From: Pseudomonas sp.
GTDB taxonomy: Bacteria > Pseudomonadota > Gammaproteobacteria > Pseudomonadales > Pseudomonadaceae
Assembly (NCBI RefSeq): GCF_030690725.1
Contig: NZ_JAUYGD010000011.1
Coordinates: 1-64,000 of the forward strand
Length of the DNA: 64,000 nt
Direction of reading: 5' to 3'
Both the position numbers and the translations under genes were made by a program. The notes under the pieces are model-generated. The model saw nothing but the letters and a program-made list of their open reading frames with translations. It was not told the origin of the DNA and did not search any database. Each line of letters begins with the position of its first letter. The first letter of the stretch is position 1. Of the stretch, positions 45,301 to 60,300 are shown one piece after another.

Positions 45301-48300
45301 CGCTGCTACAGCCAAGGTACGGCGCTGCAGCTCCACCGCCACATCGAGCGCGCGATGATTCGGCAGGGACAGCGTGGAAACCAGCAAAGGACGGTTGAGG
45401 TCGTTGATATCGACCACACTGATACCGCTGCGGTCGTTGGCCAGATAGACCACCTTATCCAACACTTCCAGGCCCAACACCGGCGCGTCCAGGCGCAGTT
45501 GCGACAGACGGATCGGCCGCTCCCACAAACCGATATCGTAGATCTCCAGACCTGCGGTCATCAGGAAGCGGTTGCCCAAGTGCGCGGCAGCACCCGCCTT
45601 CACACCGATGAATAGCAGATCCTCGACGGCCTGAGCAGCACCGATTTGCATCGGTGGATAATTGGGCAATACCACGCCGAGGCCTTTGGGCAGGGTGTAA
45701 GAAAGCGCGCCGACCTTGATCTCGCGGGTGGTTGCGCCACTTGGGATACGCAGGAAGATGTCGTAGATGTCCGGATCGATCACGCCCGGCAGGGTGAAGC
45801 TGAAAACCTTCTGAGTCTGCACATCGTCTTGCAGATCTATAGTGGTTACACCCGGCGCTTCAACCAGAGGATTGCGGCCCGTATAAATCTCGGTCGTACT
45901 GTGGCGCGCACGCAATACCACGCGGCTACCCGGCAGCAAGGCTTCATGACTGGCGCTGATGGTGACTTTCTGGCCACCCTGCTTGCTCGCCGAGTCCGGC
46001 GAAATAGTGAACTTGACCTGCTCCAGCGACTGCTCGGAACCAACCACCAAGGCACCGAGATAGTCGTCGCGCAGTCCACCATCGTCCAGACGCAGGTGCC
46101 ATTGTCCGGGCGTCAGCGGTAACAAATCGAGAGCGTGAGCGGCGATTTCCAGGCGTTCGGCATTAACCCACTGAAGCTGAATCGGATACTGGTTGATATA
46201 GCCTTGCACCGATTGCGAGAATCCACTGCCGTGAATCACCACAGTGTCCTGGGCTCCTCGATGGAAGCTGGCGTTCTCCAGATAGTTGATACGCGGTTGA
46301 CTGGCTCCTGCTGGCGCCACGCGGAAATCGACCTGGAACGGTGCCCACAGGCCGCTGCCACGCAGGTTGCGTGCGCTGTCCAGGCGCAGGCGCAATTGAG
46401 CGCCCGGTATCGGCGTGAAGCGCAAAGCGACACGACTGGCCGACTGACCATCGCCGTTCAACGCTTCGATGCTGGGCACAGACAGAGGTTGTTCGGCGTT
46501 GCCTAGATCAAGCAGTTGCACAGCCCCCTGGGCACGCAGCGATTCCAAAGTTACAGGCTCATTGAAGGTCAGCTCCAACGCCTGTTCACCGGCTGGCACA
46601 ATCCCCCCCTGCTTGGCCGAGGAGTCCAGAACCAATGCGCCTGGCAACTCCAGCAGAGTAAGACCCTGAGTACCGGAACCAGCCACCAGGCGGTTCTTAA
46701 ACAGATCCAGGGCCTCAATGCGCTCTTGGTTACCCGCCGAGATCACCCGTGGCTGCAAAGGCTCACGGATATCCAGCACCACCACGCCGCTCTCTGCAGC
46801 GACGAACAACAGGCTGCCGGCCAAACGCAGGCGCACACCACGACCAGGGGCTGCCTGCAACTGATTACCAAGATCGACACGTACGCGCTCTAAGGGCTGA
46901 TCACGATTGATGATCTCCAGACCACGGCTGCCTAGTGCGACCAGCATATAACGGCCATAGACCAGCGCATCCTGCGGGTTGGCCTCGAAATCAAAGTTGC
47001 GCTGTTGGCTCGGGTCGAACAGGTTGAGGGTCTGGATGCTACCAGTCGCGGCATCCGTCGCTTTGACCAAGGACTCACTCCAGCCTGGGCACTTGACCCA
47101 GGCGGCGCTGCGGATATTACCGCCACTCAGCAGCCAGCCATCTTCCAGGCGCAACAGAGCACCACCATTTAGACCAGCAGGCGCGGAGAGACGTAATGGA
47201 TCTTCACCATCCTGATAATTCAGCGCCATCAAGCCGGTACCGCTGGACGGGCCGGTCTTGAACGCACAAGTCGTGCTGTCTGGCGGCAAGGCGTCGACCG
47301 AGGCACCTGCGGCGAACAAACCAGCGCCCTGCTTGATTAGACGACTGACCGGGCTGGCCAGCTTTTCTTCATGAATCACCTGCAGGCCGTTCTGTTCATC
47401 CAGATTCAAACGCGCAACGCCGCCAACACCGCTGGCCACATAGAGACGTTTACGCCAGGTGTTTTCTTCCCACTCCAAAGTCGGCGCAATCTGCAGCGAG
47501 TCGATGCCAATCGAGAAATCTTGCGCGGCTTGGCGAGTAAGAATTTCCTGCTCTTCCGGCGTCGGCTCCAACGAGCCACTGGACATAAAGGCTCTGGCCA
47601 GGCGCTCGTTAATCGCCATAGCCTGAATCTTAAGGTTCAAGCGCTGCGCGTCGCTCGGCAGAGCCGGTGAGCCACCAACCAACTGCGGCTGGCTAGGATT
47701 CTGTACCGAGAAGGCGGCAGCCCGATAGTTCTCTGGTAACCAGCCACCACTAGGCAGTTTCTGCGTGCCATAACCCTCGACCATATGGCCGCCGTTGGTA
47801 AGCGCCACACCGGTCTGCTGGTCAATCCACAGGTCGCTCGGGAATATCAACGAAGGATGCAGCTGGGACAATTTGCGCAGGCCGTAACCGAAGCTCTTAT
47901 CGCCATTCAGACGCGCTTGATTGCCATAACGATCCTCACCCAGCACTTCGACTTTACCCGGTGCGCCACGCGGTGATGTCACCCGCATACGAGTGCTGGA
48001 CAGTACATCGATACGCCCGACCGGTAGGCCACCGAAGCGCACCTTAAGGCCATCCATAACACTGTTACCCGGCTCGAAACCATCGCCCGTGATAGTCACG
48101 ATAGCGTCGCCGGCAGCAGGCCCCCACAGCGGCGTCAGCTGGTCGAAGCGAATAGGCGCATCCACCAGCAGAGCACCTTCCAGTACGGCCTGTTGCATTA
48201 CACCGTCACGCACCGCCGCCAGCGTCAGGTTGTACTGACCTGCGCGCGGCAGGGCCGGTACGCTAACCTCAAGAATGGCCGGCGCAGTGTCACTCTCGCG

Positions 48301-51300
48301 AGAGACACCTACTATTTGGGCGGCCTGATCGCCAATATATACATGAACCTGGGCGAGGCTGGCGGGCAGGCCGCGCGCACTCACGGTGATCAGGCTGGCC
48401 TGGTCACGGGCCACACGACGAGGCACCACGGCTTCAAGCGAAAGCACCTCGTCACGGGCCCCGCGGTAAGTCAGATTAACCCGCTGATCCTGCATCAGCG
48501 TATGCAGCACTAGCGGACTCTTTCCAGGCATCGGCTTGACCGAGGCCAAACCAGCCTTGACCAGCAGAGTCAGGCGGTCACCAATCCGCAACTGGTCGGC
48601 ACTAGCATTTGCCAAAGTCAGCTTGGCGTCATTGCTGGTGATTGCCACATTGGCCGTCAGCGTCTCGCCCTGTGGGCCGAGCAGCAGGAACTGTTGCTCA
48701 TTAGTCAGATACTGATCGATTGCCTTGCTGAAACGCGCAATGACTTGCAGGCTGCCATCCGGCTGACGATCAAGAATACCGTTACGTGGGTCAACCATGT
48801 GCAAGCGTAGAAGAACGTCCGGCACCACTTGCACAATACTACCGTTGGCTTCCACACCGCCGGCGAGTGCCGAGTAGGCATCCGCGACCACGCTTTCCAC
48901 GCTGCCGCCAGCAGGAGCCTCCATGCTGCGGCCCGGTTGTGGGCGTAGTGGGTCGGTAACATCGATGGTCAGCACACCCTTGCTGCCCCGAGCGACATAA
49001 AGCGTGTTGCCGTTGAAGTCGAGATCGTAGACATAACCAATGTCGTTTACCCGCGCCACCACTTGCGGCTTCGCTGGATTCAGCAAGTCGACTACGGCAA
49101 TGCCGCCGCTGCCTGCGGCCACATAAGCGTAGCGCCCTTGCAAGGAAACACGGGTGCCTGGCAGATCCAACTGCGCCAAACGCTGTAGGCCCTGGGCTTT
49201 GTCCTGCTTGAATACATAGAAACCACCACTGCCATTGGCTTCCTGAGTGAGCAAGATATTGGTTTTAAAGTTGAACGCACCGCCCACGCCGATCAGCAGG
49301 TCGGCATCACCCAGCGTTGCGTTCTGGGTTGCGATGTCGAGCAGAGGCAGCTTGGACTCGGTCGCCAAACTCTCGACCAGATAGGTTTTGTTTGGCAAGA
49401 AGGCATCGACAATACCTACGCCCTCTTCACCCATAGCTAGCAGTACTCGGGCATTGCGTACACGCAGACCACGTACGACTTTGCTCGGCAGTTCCAGCGC
49501 GCTCAATAAGGTGGTACGAGCCGGATCCAGTTGATCGAATGCGACGGTGAACAGGCGAGACTCGATGGCATTGCCGCTGCTATCCAAGCGGACGCCGGTG
49601 ATATAGGCACGATCACTGCCACGCTCGAAATAGGGTTCTACGCCTACGGCGATAAAGCCGCCTGGCAGGGATATTTTCGACACAACACGGTCATCACGGC
49701 CGTCGCGATTGCGGTCGAGCAAACGCAACATATCGTCTGGATTTAAACCGTTGTCGCCAGCATTGACCGCATACACCAAGACCCCTGCTTCACCTTGAGC
49801 GGCGAACAGATAGCTGCCGGACGGATCAAGCGCCAGATCATAAATTCGGCCCTTGTCGCGAATCAGTGCCTGGGGCGGCTGTTGATAGGTAAAGGCCTTG
49901 AGCAAAGTGCCCAGCTGCCCAGTGCCTGTAAGTTTGACCACTACATCAACGGTACCGAGAGAAGCGGCAGGGCTGATCACTTCCAGGGTTTCAGCATCGA
50001 GTACTTTATATTGAGTCGCTTCGAAATCACCGAACAGGACGCTCATGGCGCCAGGATCGCTGCGGAAACCCTGACCTTTTATCAATACACGGGTGCCGCC
50101 ATTAAACGAACCTTGCGCAGGTGTCAGGGAACGCACCAGCAGCGGCTCGACAAACTGCACAGCACCAACTTTGGAAGCCTTGCTACCGTTACCGCTGATT
50201 ACTTGCAGACTCGCAGGACCAGGCAGGCTGTTCGGCGCCTGGACGCTATAGCGAGTGCGGCCATCGAGTAGGGTCTCACGCAGCTCCCCGGTGGCAATCT
50301 GACCGGATAAGCTGAACTGCGGTTGACCGGTACTGCCGGAGAGAACGACTTCCAGCTCGCCACCGCCGATATCCAGAGAGCCAGGGGCAACACGCTCAAT
50401 AGCGATCTGCGGTCCCGCAGCCAAACCGGTGCGGAAGCGAATGCTGTGCTCCATGAGTCCACGAGTACGGCGGCTGGCCAGATCACCCTTGAGAAGGATG
50501 CGATAACCGCTGGTTGCGGCCAACGGTTGTTCGGGCTGCAAGCGCAACACGCGCTGGTCGGCACTTCGCTCGATAACGAAGGCGACGTTTTCCGGCTGCT
50601 GTCCGGCTTGCGCGTCGCGCTGCAGACTCAGATAAGTACGCAGCTGGGCATCGTTGAGCTTATTCAAGGAGCGGGTAAAGCGCAGCTCCAGCGGACTGTC
50701 CAACGGCACGCCGTCACTTTGGTCACGCGGCGAGCTGCTGACCAGTTCAAGGGTCAGCAGGTCAATCAACCCCAAATGGGATATGGATTCAGGGTAATTT
50801 GTCTTCGCTGCGAAGATGGCAATTCCCTGGTCAGCGACAACCAACGGGTAGCTGCGGCTGGATTTCGTCAGTAGACCGTTTGGTACCCCCAGGCAGCGAT
50901 ATGGCAGCACCAAGGCATCGAGCAGACTGATATTGTCGGGACGACTGAAGTCGTAGAAACCTAAATAGTCTTGCGGCGCTTTCTCGCATTCCGCACCGAC
51001 CTCTGCAGCACCATGAGTCAAATTAACGCCGGTGGTGGCCAAGGTGTGAATCCCTTTACTCTGCCCCGGTACGCTAAAGCCTCCCGACTGATAACGGCCC
51101 ACTTCGCGGATATAGGCTGGCCGGCTGGCGTCATAAAGCTTCAGATCATTCCCGTTAGCAAAGCGGCCGCCATCGGCACTCAGCGCTGTCAGCCCTGCCA
51201 CATCGCTATCACCGACCTGCGGCAGAGAAGGCTTGCTGAGGTCGAAAATCACTCGACGAGCACCGTTGACAACATGCAGCGTATCGCCGATCACAGCGAT

Positions 51301-54300
51301 GTCCTGCACGTCACTCAGCGTTTGGGAGCGCCCACCGAGGGTCGCATGGGTAATCCGCCGCACCACGCTGGGTCGCATGGGGTCGGCGATGCTGACCACC
51401 GCAATTCCTTCCTTGCGGCTGGCAACCAGCACCAGGCCCTGATGCACCAGAATCTTCTCCACCACCTCGTTAAACGGTAACGGCAGGCTATAGCGGATAC
51501 CGCGATCCTTACCCGGTGGTTGTTCTGTCAGATCGTCGGGATCGCGTATCTCGCGGTCATAAACCAACAGCAGGCTACGACCTTCATAGTCAGTATCGAT
51601 AAACGGGAAGCTATAGCCCCGCGCAGCCACATACAGCTGCTTGTCGCCCAGTGCCATCGCACTAGGCTGCACATCCTGCGGCAAGTTGTAGTAACCCAAG
51701 CCGTGGCGTGGCGCAGCCTGGTCGACCTGTGCGGGATCGTACTTGACCAGGCTGATCCAGCCAGGCGCATAGTAATGCTGCAACTCTTCCAAGGTGGTCA
51801 GTTTATCCGGCCGTACTACGCCCTCTCCGAGTTCACCGCGGCCAAGCACGTAAACCATTCGCAGATCGCTATCCACCGCCAGATCGACGATATGGCCTGG
51901 CGGCAACTTCAGCGGATCGGGTACGTAATCCGTGAGCTGTCCTCTTTCCAACTTGCTCAGGCGAGCATCGATCTCCTTGCGCGTCATAGCCGGTTCGCTT
52001 TCCAGGCCGCGATCCAGTTGCAGACGGCCATAGAACAACGCGTTGCGCTGCACATAGCGACGACCGAGCTCATCACTCAATTCGATATCGATAAAGCCGC
52101 GGTAACCGCCACCCTCATCGTCGCGCAGGTCTGGCACCAGCCAGCTCATGCGCTCAGCGCTGTATAAACGCAGATCGGCCGAGCCAACCTTGAAGCTCCG
52201 CACCGTCTCTGGTTCACCGCTCTTATAGGCGGTGAGCGTCATGCCAGCGTGAAAACCCTTGCCGACCAACGCCACACGGTCGTTCTGGCCACTCTGGGCT
52301 ACGCGGACCACCGCAGGAGTCAGGTGAGAAATCGACAATTCGTCGACAAAGACAAAACCGCCCAGAACAGTATCGGAAAGACCGCTCTGGTTATGGACAC
52401 TGACAGTCGCCGGGCCGGGATAGTTAGGCACCGTCTTGGCGTAGAGACTAACGATACCGGTCTCGGCATCTACAGTACGAATCTCGATAACCAGCGGCTC
52501 GCCGCCCACCATCAGGCGCAACTGGTCACTGAAATTCCGACCTCGGACAACGATCTCGGTGCCGCCACGCACGTCCCCGACATTGACACATGAGTTGCGC
52601 TCGCGACTCTCGCGGGTACAGATGCTCTCGATATCCGGGTACAACGCATCTGCCGGCGCAGTGCTGAAGTTGAATACGTAGTCGGCAGCCATCGGCTGAC
52701 CGGTAACCGCGGCCAAGCCTTGCTTGATCCGTACGTAATAGCGCTGGCGAGCTTGCAGACTCTGGCCTTCCTTGCGAGTCAGCTGGATACGCCGCTTAGT
52801 GGTGTCGCTACCCCGACTGGCGAAGGCCAAGTCGAACAATCCGGTCACGTCACTGCCGATCTGCGCATCACCCTCCAATACTTGGACATAGTCGCCCAGC
52901 ACAGTGGATTCCGGCAGCACTGCCGATAGTTCGATAAGGATTGCCGGCAACTGCGTGCTGACATCGTTCTCGCCAACCTGAGGCGTGTGTTGCAACACGG
53001 TCAAGGCCGGAAGGTCTATACGGCCAATACCACCTTTGCCAGCGGCGACCTGGATGCCTCCACGCGCCAAGGTCACGCCACGAACCCCGAAATTGTCCGA
53101 CTTGGCGTTACGCTGAATCATGACCGGAACGCTGGCATCCAATCCGCTCTCACCGACACGAGCCAAGTCGATGATCTGCACCAAACTCTGCGATGGCCTG
53201 TCTTCCTGGTCGGATAACAGTTGGGTGACATAGGCCAGGTTGCCGGAAAGGTGCACGTCATACAGACCGTCGGAGGCCAGATCCGGGCGATGCGGTTCGA
53301 TTTCCACCACCTGCACCAAGCGCGGTTGGTCAGGCTCGCCGATATCGATGCGCGACAAGCGCGCGCTATCGCCGGCACCGGCCATGTCGCTCACAAAGAG
53401 CTGATCGCCAACCAAGTGCAAGCGGTTGGCGATGCCCAGGGTATCGACACGCGCGACTATCGGCATGGCCGGCGTGCTCAGGTCGGCAACCACCACGCCC
53501 TCTTCCGAAGCGGCAATATAGGCATAGTGGCCACGCACCTTGACGTCGCGAGTGAAGCCATTCGGTTTGATGTAGCCAACATGGTAGGGCGCGGTCATAT
53601 TGGTGATATCGATCACCTGTACGCCACCGTTGCCATTCGCCACCAGCGCCAGATTGCCGCTGCGAGTCAGACCGTAAACATCGGGGTAGGGCATATCGAC
53701 CCTGCCCATCATCAGATAAGGCAGGCCGAATTGGCCGTCGCCATTCTTTTGGCCGAACAGCAGCAACTCGCCAGCGTTGTTATCCAGATAGAGCGCGCCA
53801 GTGCCTTCGCTTGGCCTGTCGCCACCAAGCCAATCCTTGCGAATTTCACCAGTGAAACTGGAGATAAACTGACAAGCTCCACCCGCGGCAGCACCCTGAC
53901 AGTCGCCACCAATAACACCGGATTTACCCGCCAGAACGATATTCTCATCGGATACCAGTTCGCCGATGCTACCGCTGAACATCTCGGCGGCACCGTTAAG
54001 CAGCGGTGAATAGGCGAAGAAGTCACCACTTTGATTGCTCTGGGTTTCATCCACAGCATCCATGATAAAGATGCCAGTGCGAGCCGGGGCATTGGCTTTG
54101 AGCATCTCGTCCTTGCCAAGCAAGCCGAGACCTTGCTCGATGCGCAACGGATCAACACTGGACCAAGCGGCCAGCATCGCGCCACTGCGATCCAATGCGC
54201 GGTACTGATCGACTGCGGTGTAATGCACCTGCTTCGCGACCTGCTGGGCATTTAGAGCCGGCATGATGAAACGCCGCTCGCTGAGCGACCAGCCAACCTC

Positions 54301-57300
54301 GTGGTAGGTATCGCGCGTCACGGTGTGGTTCGGTGTAACCACCGTGGTCAGTACGTGCAGACGCTCGTTGCGTAAACCAGTACGGCGTAGAACATCACCC
54401 TGACTAAAGTCGGCCCAATAAATAAAATAGTGCTTGTCTGGTTGGCTGACCGGCGTTTTATCGCCAGGGGCCCGAGTGTCATCGCGGAATAGCTTCAGCG
54501 GATATTCGTCGGCGACTTTCCACTCGCCGCTTTCTGTCTGGTACTGACGCTGCCAGAGCATGCTGACATCCTGGATAGCGCCACCCATATCTTCAATAGA
54601 GACCACTGCGCGCAGACTCTCGCTCATGGTCAGCACGTCTTTATCAATCGGATAGAGCACGCTCAAGCGCGGAACAATGGTGTCCTCCAGGCGACCGATA
54701 CGGACGATCTGCGACTCACCAGCCTGGCCGAGCTGATCATAGGCGATGGCTTGCACGGTGAAGCCTTGCACACCAGCAGGCGCTGCAATCAGTGCCCGGT
54801 AGACGTGGTCCTGCGCATGACTGCCCGTCTGCTGACCGTAACTCTGTTGGCTGCTGTAGACCGGAACGCCATTGACGTAGAAGGTGACACGGTCAATGCC
54901 TTCAGGGCCAAGGTCGTCGAATGCTTCGACAAAGACCTCAACGTCCTCGCCATCTATTACCACGCTGTTGTCATTATCCGGTTTGACGATCCGTGCTTGC
55001 GGTGGTTGGTCGGCTTTGATCGTCAAAGCACGGGGCAAATCGACCATGGCAGACTCGTAACCGTCCAGATCCCGGGCCTTGGCGCGGAAACGCAGAACCT
55101 GATCAACACGGCCATTCGGTACCTTGAAATGAAACTGGTAGGGCGCGGCGGAATCTTCGCCGAGCGGCTGGTAGGCAGGAGTCGCGTCTGCTGGGCCGAT
55201 GGAATAGAAAAGCGAAGCGCTGTCTACGCCGACTTCCGGGTCGCTGGCCTGCACCTGGATGACCACTCCACGACCTTCGGTCAGCTCGCTCACCTCGCCC
55301 ATGGCAAACCCGCGGGCGTCGAGCAACTTGATCGCGTTGACCTCAGGAACCTGGTTACGCAGCAGGGTTACTACTATTTGTTCGCGGGTCTCGTTGCCGC
55401 TGGCATCGCGAGCAATGATCTGTAGCTGCATCGGCAGCGCATCGGGCAGTTTGTCCGTGCGGCCCAGGTAACCGGCAATAGTGTCCAAGGGCAGGCTGCC
55501 GATAAACGGTGCGCTGAGCATCAGACGGTCGACGACACGTTCGTTGTCGGCATATATACCGTCGCCGTCGCGATCCACATAAAGACCGAGGCTGACCGAA
55601 CCTACGCGTACGTTGTCACTTACTTCCAGCTGATATGGCAAATCACGCTTTTCGGCCACGCTGGCACCAGTGGCCACCGGCAGCTTAACCACCATCTCAG
55701 GCGCTTTGTCGTCCTTGAATACACGTACCCGCACAGGCTGAACCGTAGATACGCTACGTGCTTGACCGTTGGCACGGCGCTCAAGGGTGCTCGCAGTCAA
55801 ATGCAGATCAGTACCAGCCTGCCCGTAAGGAATCTCCAGAAGGAACTCATACGGGAAAACCATATCTGTGAAACTGCGATCACCGCCCTTCAAGCCGGCA
55901 ACATTGAGCACAACACGATCAATACCGACATCATCGACAGCGTTGACTTGCACCAGCATCAACTGGCCTTCGTCTATCTCGCTGTTGTTCTTGGGTGTAC
56001 CAATGGCAACGCTGGGAGCCTGATCCTGCACAATCTCAACATCGAACTGTTCTTCGGCACGGTGAGCATCCAAGTCATCATGGGCGACACCATAGGTGTC
56101 CACGGCTTCGACACTGACATGCACACGATTCGCTTGGGGGTTTGCGGGATCAAATTCTGGTACTGGTACAGAGAAATTGTAGGGTGCCGAGCGCAAGCGC
56201 ATTTCATAGGGCGCTTGGCCATTGCCATAGGTGGCACGCAAGTGAAGGTATTCGATACCGACGTCGTCGAATGCTTTGACGTTCACATAAAGCGGGTTGC
56301 CTTCCACCACTTTGGCACCCGGTACCGGCTCAATCACATCCAGCACCGGACGCTCGTCGACTCGTACCGGATAGCTCACTTCACGCGCTTGGCTATTGGC
56401 GGCGTCGAACGCCTCGACCCGTACCCAGACATCTACCCTGCTTATCTCATCGTGGGTAAGTCCGAAGCCTGCAAGAATCTGGTGCAGCCGATCGACATGC
56501 AGTATCTGGGTGTATTCCGGCGTGTCGATATTGAGCGTAGTGACAGGCTCGTAGTCGTCCGAGGGAATACCTTTAATGTCGCGCAACAGGGAGAAGTCCT
56601 GCTTCACGTACTGACCGTCGCGCTTGAGCACACCATAGGCGCGCGACAGCATGATGCGGCTGACCTTGACGTTATCGTAGCCCTGTACCGTCAGACTGAA
56701 GTCACTGTCCTCAATGGCGCCAAAACCAATTGCAGGGCGCTTGATGATGGCTTCCGGCTTGATAGTGTCGGCGGCGACATTGATCTCTCGATCAAACAGT
56801 CCAACTGCGCCATCCGAATCCGTTATCTGCGCCGTCAACTTGAGCTTTTCGTTATGGCGAATCAGACCGGCGGGTACTTCCAGCACAAAAGTGCTTTGCA
56901 ACGCGTAGGGGCTATTTTTGCGACCAAAATCGTCCGCCAAAGTGGCGTCGTAATTGGCCTGCATGCTGTCGTGAATGCTGGCAAAAGCAGCATCGACCGC
57001 CTGAACACCGCCCGCAGCTTCATTGGCACTGCTGGAGAGCACTGGCAATGGCACGCCATTAGCAAACACCTTGAGACGGGATGGCGTCAGCAGACGATCA
57101 TCCGCCGCCACCAAGCCGACTCGGATGCGGAAAGTGCCTGCCGCTATGTCCTGATCTTCAGCCGGCGCAGTAATACGTACTTCCGGCACCATATTGACCA
57201 GAGGGTGGATCAACAGCGTGCGCTGACTAACATGGCCATAAGTGTCGGTCAGCTCGACCCGGTACTCAGTCGGTTCCGTTTGGTCGAATAGAATCTCAGC

Positions 57301-60300
57301 CTTATCAGATGCCTGCAACGGCGGGGCATTTGGACAGTTGACCGCAAACGAGCGGCTATAGACCACTGCCGCAACGCTGCCATCACGCTTCAAACGCAGT
57401 ACGCGGTAAGAGGCCAAACCAGCGTCGTCGCGCAACTCGGTATCCAGACGGAACTGCTCTTGGGTGCGGACCCAGAACTCGCCATAATTCAGACGAGACG
57501 GCTCACGCAGGTTTTTTTTGTAAGTGCCATTAACCCAATAGGTGTTGAAGCCGGTCATTTCCAACGAGGGTTTTTCATTGGCCTGCAATGGGTACAGCAT
57601 GCTGTGTTCGCTGCTGCGACCGCTCCAATCTTCGGCAATCAGGGTCAACTCCAGATCACCGCTATCCAACGCCTTAGGTACCCGGTAAGGCAACTGCCAG
57701 GTGCGCTTACCAAAACTGACGCCCAAGTCATGTACCGTACGACTGCGGTTTTCCAGCAGGCGTAAGCTCTTCAAGGCGCGACTGTCGTCATCGAACTCGA
57801 CCTTCAGGTCGAGTTGCTGCATCGGAATTGCCACAGTGCCAAGCATAGGGGAAAGAATCTTCGAAGTTGGCGTTTGCTCGTCAATGCTCAGCGTTTGTTG
57901 CAACAGGGGTTGCAGTACCTGCGCGCCACGAGCTGCAGACCTACGGTCGACCGCGTGACCAATCAAAGTGACACTGCCACTTTGCACTTCAGCCGGTATC
58001 GGCATGAAAACGTTATGGCGCTGATTGATGCTGACGGCAGTTCCGCTGCTGGCAACCTGCAAAAACGCTGTCTGGGCGGCGTCGCCTATGCCATCCTGCA
58101 CCAGCAGACTAAGTGCATTGCGACCGGGCATGCGCGCGCCGCTGGCACTAGACAGCTCAGCCGCTCGGCCTTCCTGGAGGCTGAACTGTAGCTCGCGAAC
58201 AAAACCAGGGGCGCCGCCAAGAGGGCGTAGTATCAGGCGAGTGACATCGTCATTGATCAGCGCTTTGAGATCCAACGTGCCGCCAACCGCTTGCACTTCA
58301 CGTATCTCAGGGCGAGCATGGCAAAGGCTGCGCGAGTAGCTTTCCACCGACCAGACGCTAGCCTGATCGCCGACCTTCAGGCTGATCGGTGCCTGGGACT
58401 CCTCCCCGCCCTCGAACTGTAGCCGATTGTCCTGCACCCTAATGAAGGGCTTACCGTTGAGCAGTAGCTCGCCCTGCCAACCCTGGGCCTCTGGGTAAGC
58501 AAAATCAATTGTCGGGTGGTTACGCGTAGTCTGGCTGTCATGGCGATTCTTGCCAAACAACTCGCGAGCGCCACCCAAATCACGCAACGAGCTAATCAGC
58601 AGGAGGTGCCCAATAGCATCTCCAGGCGCGTTGGTGCTGTAATCGTCCTGCACATTCAAACTGCCGCGCAAAGGCTGACCACGCTTCTGGCTCTCAGCCG
58701 GCAGGCTGTCGCGCCATGCAAGCGTAGGCGCCTGATCGCGCTGAATCAGAAGACGCCGGGTCTCCTGGCTTTCGTTACCGAGGAGATCCTTGGCCTTGAC
58801 CACCAGCGTCAGTGCCACTGGCTCATTTCCAGGTTGGTAACGCTGGATATCGAGAGAAACCGTACCGATCTGGGGAATAGATACCTGAGCGGCTTTAAGA
58901 TCAGTCGCGCTGGCCAACACTTCGTCGCGCCCCTGGTCGTCGAGCAGACGCACTTCATAGGAAGCAACCTCAGTCTCATCCTGCAGACTGGCCTTCAGCT
59001 CGACCGTCTGGAACTCGAACAGGCGCTCACCCGGAGACTGAATGGTAATGCGCGGCCCTTGCTCATCAGCCACCACCTTCACATTGATGGGTGTCGAGCG
59101 GACTTCATTGATCCCACGATCAAGTGCGCGAACAACAAACTGCAGTGTGCGGCCTGCATAGCGACGGCTCAACTCTGCTGGTAAACGCAAACGAGCATCG
59201 AAGTCCGCGTAAAATCTCTGCCCGGAGACAATAGCGCCCAAGGTACCGGGATTAGGGATTTTTATGGTTTCCACTCGATCCTTGCGGCTGAAAACCTCCC
59301 AGTTCAACGAATGCTCTTCGCCGGTTTCTGGGTCAATCATCAGTGCATTGATACTGTCGATGAACTGATTGTCGCCCGCACTGCCTTGCACATCGAAACT
59401 CTTGCCCGGCTCCAGGCTGAAATCGGCTATCGGCTTGTTCATCTGCAAGAGCGGCGGCTCTGTGTCGTCGATGATTTCGATATCAAACATCGCTTCACTG
59501 CTTTGCCCGGCGCTGTCAACGGCACGCACGCCCATAGCGGTGGAGTCGTTCAGCTTGTTCGGCACACGCAACGAAGCGCTGACGTATCCACCCAACGCAC
59601 TAACCAGCGCGCTGCCTGTGACAGTCTTGAGCACCTGGGTCTGGCCGTCTTGCCGCAGGAAGAACTCGACTTTAGTCAGCTGGCGATCATCTTGAGCAAG
59701 AACCTGCGCATTGAACGCCTCGCCTTCGTAGAGTCGCGCTCCAGGTGCTGGCGTACGCACGCTCAGTACTGGTGGAAGATCCCGCTCTATAGGGAAGCGC
59801 CAGAGCGTAGGCTCCGCATCGTTTCCATACTGATCCTGGCCACGTAGCTCAACCACCAACTCATCGCCCTGCTCAGGGATAGAGACCTGGAAGGAACCTT
59901 CGAAACTGGCCATATCAATGCTGGTGTTGTTATACAGCGTCTGCGCTCCGCTCAAGGCTCGCAGGGAAACCAGCTTGGTATCGTCCACGCCGCGCACACG
60001 AAACTGCACTTGGTTGCCTGCATATAGCGGCACACCCTGAACCGGCGAAATCACGGCCAGACGAGGACCAAGGGTGTCGGCCATAACCTGCAAGGCCAAC
60101 TCTTTGGCATCACCACGCTGACCACCGTCATCCACCGCCGCCACTCGCAAACGCAAATTGCGGTTCTGGTTACCCAGGGCGAGCGGCTTCAGATCAATAG
60201 TCAGCCGATTAACCGTCTCGGGCCCAGGTGTAAGGCCTGCGGACTGATCAATGAGCGCCTCCCACACTGGGGTACTTCCGTTTTCTAGCCACAAGCTAGC

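Noticed and set aside
55762..57291. Long plus-strand open frame (509 codons)
   Set aside because: It lies wholly antisense to the giant gene, has no recognisable domain or credible start signal, and many similar shadow frames occur across the block.
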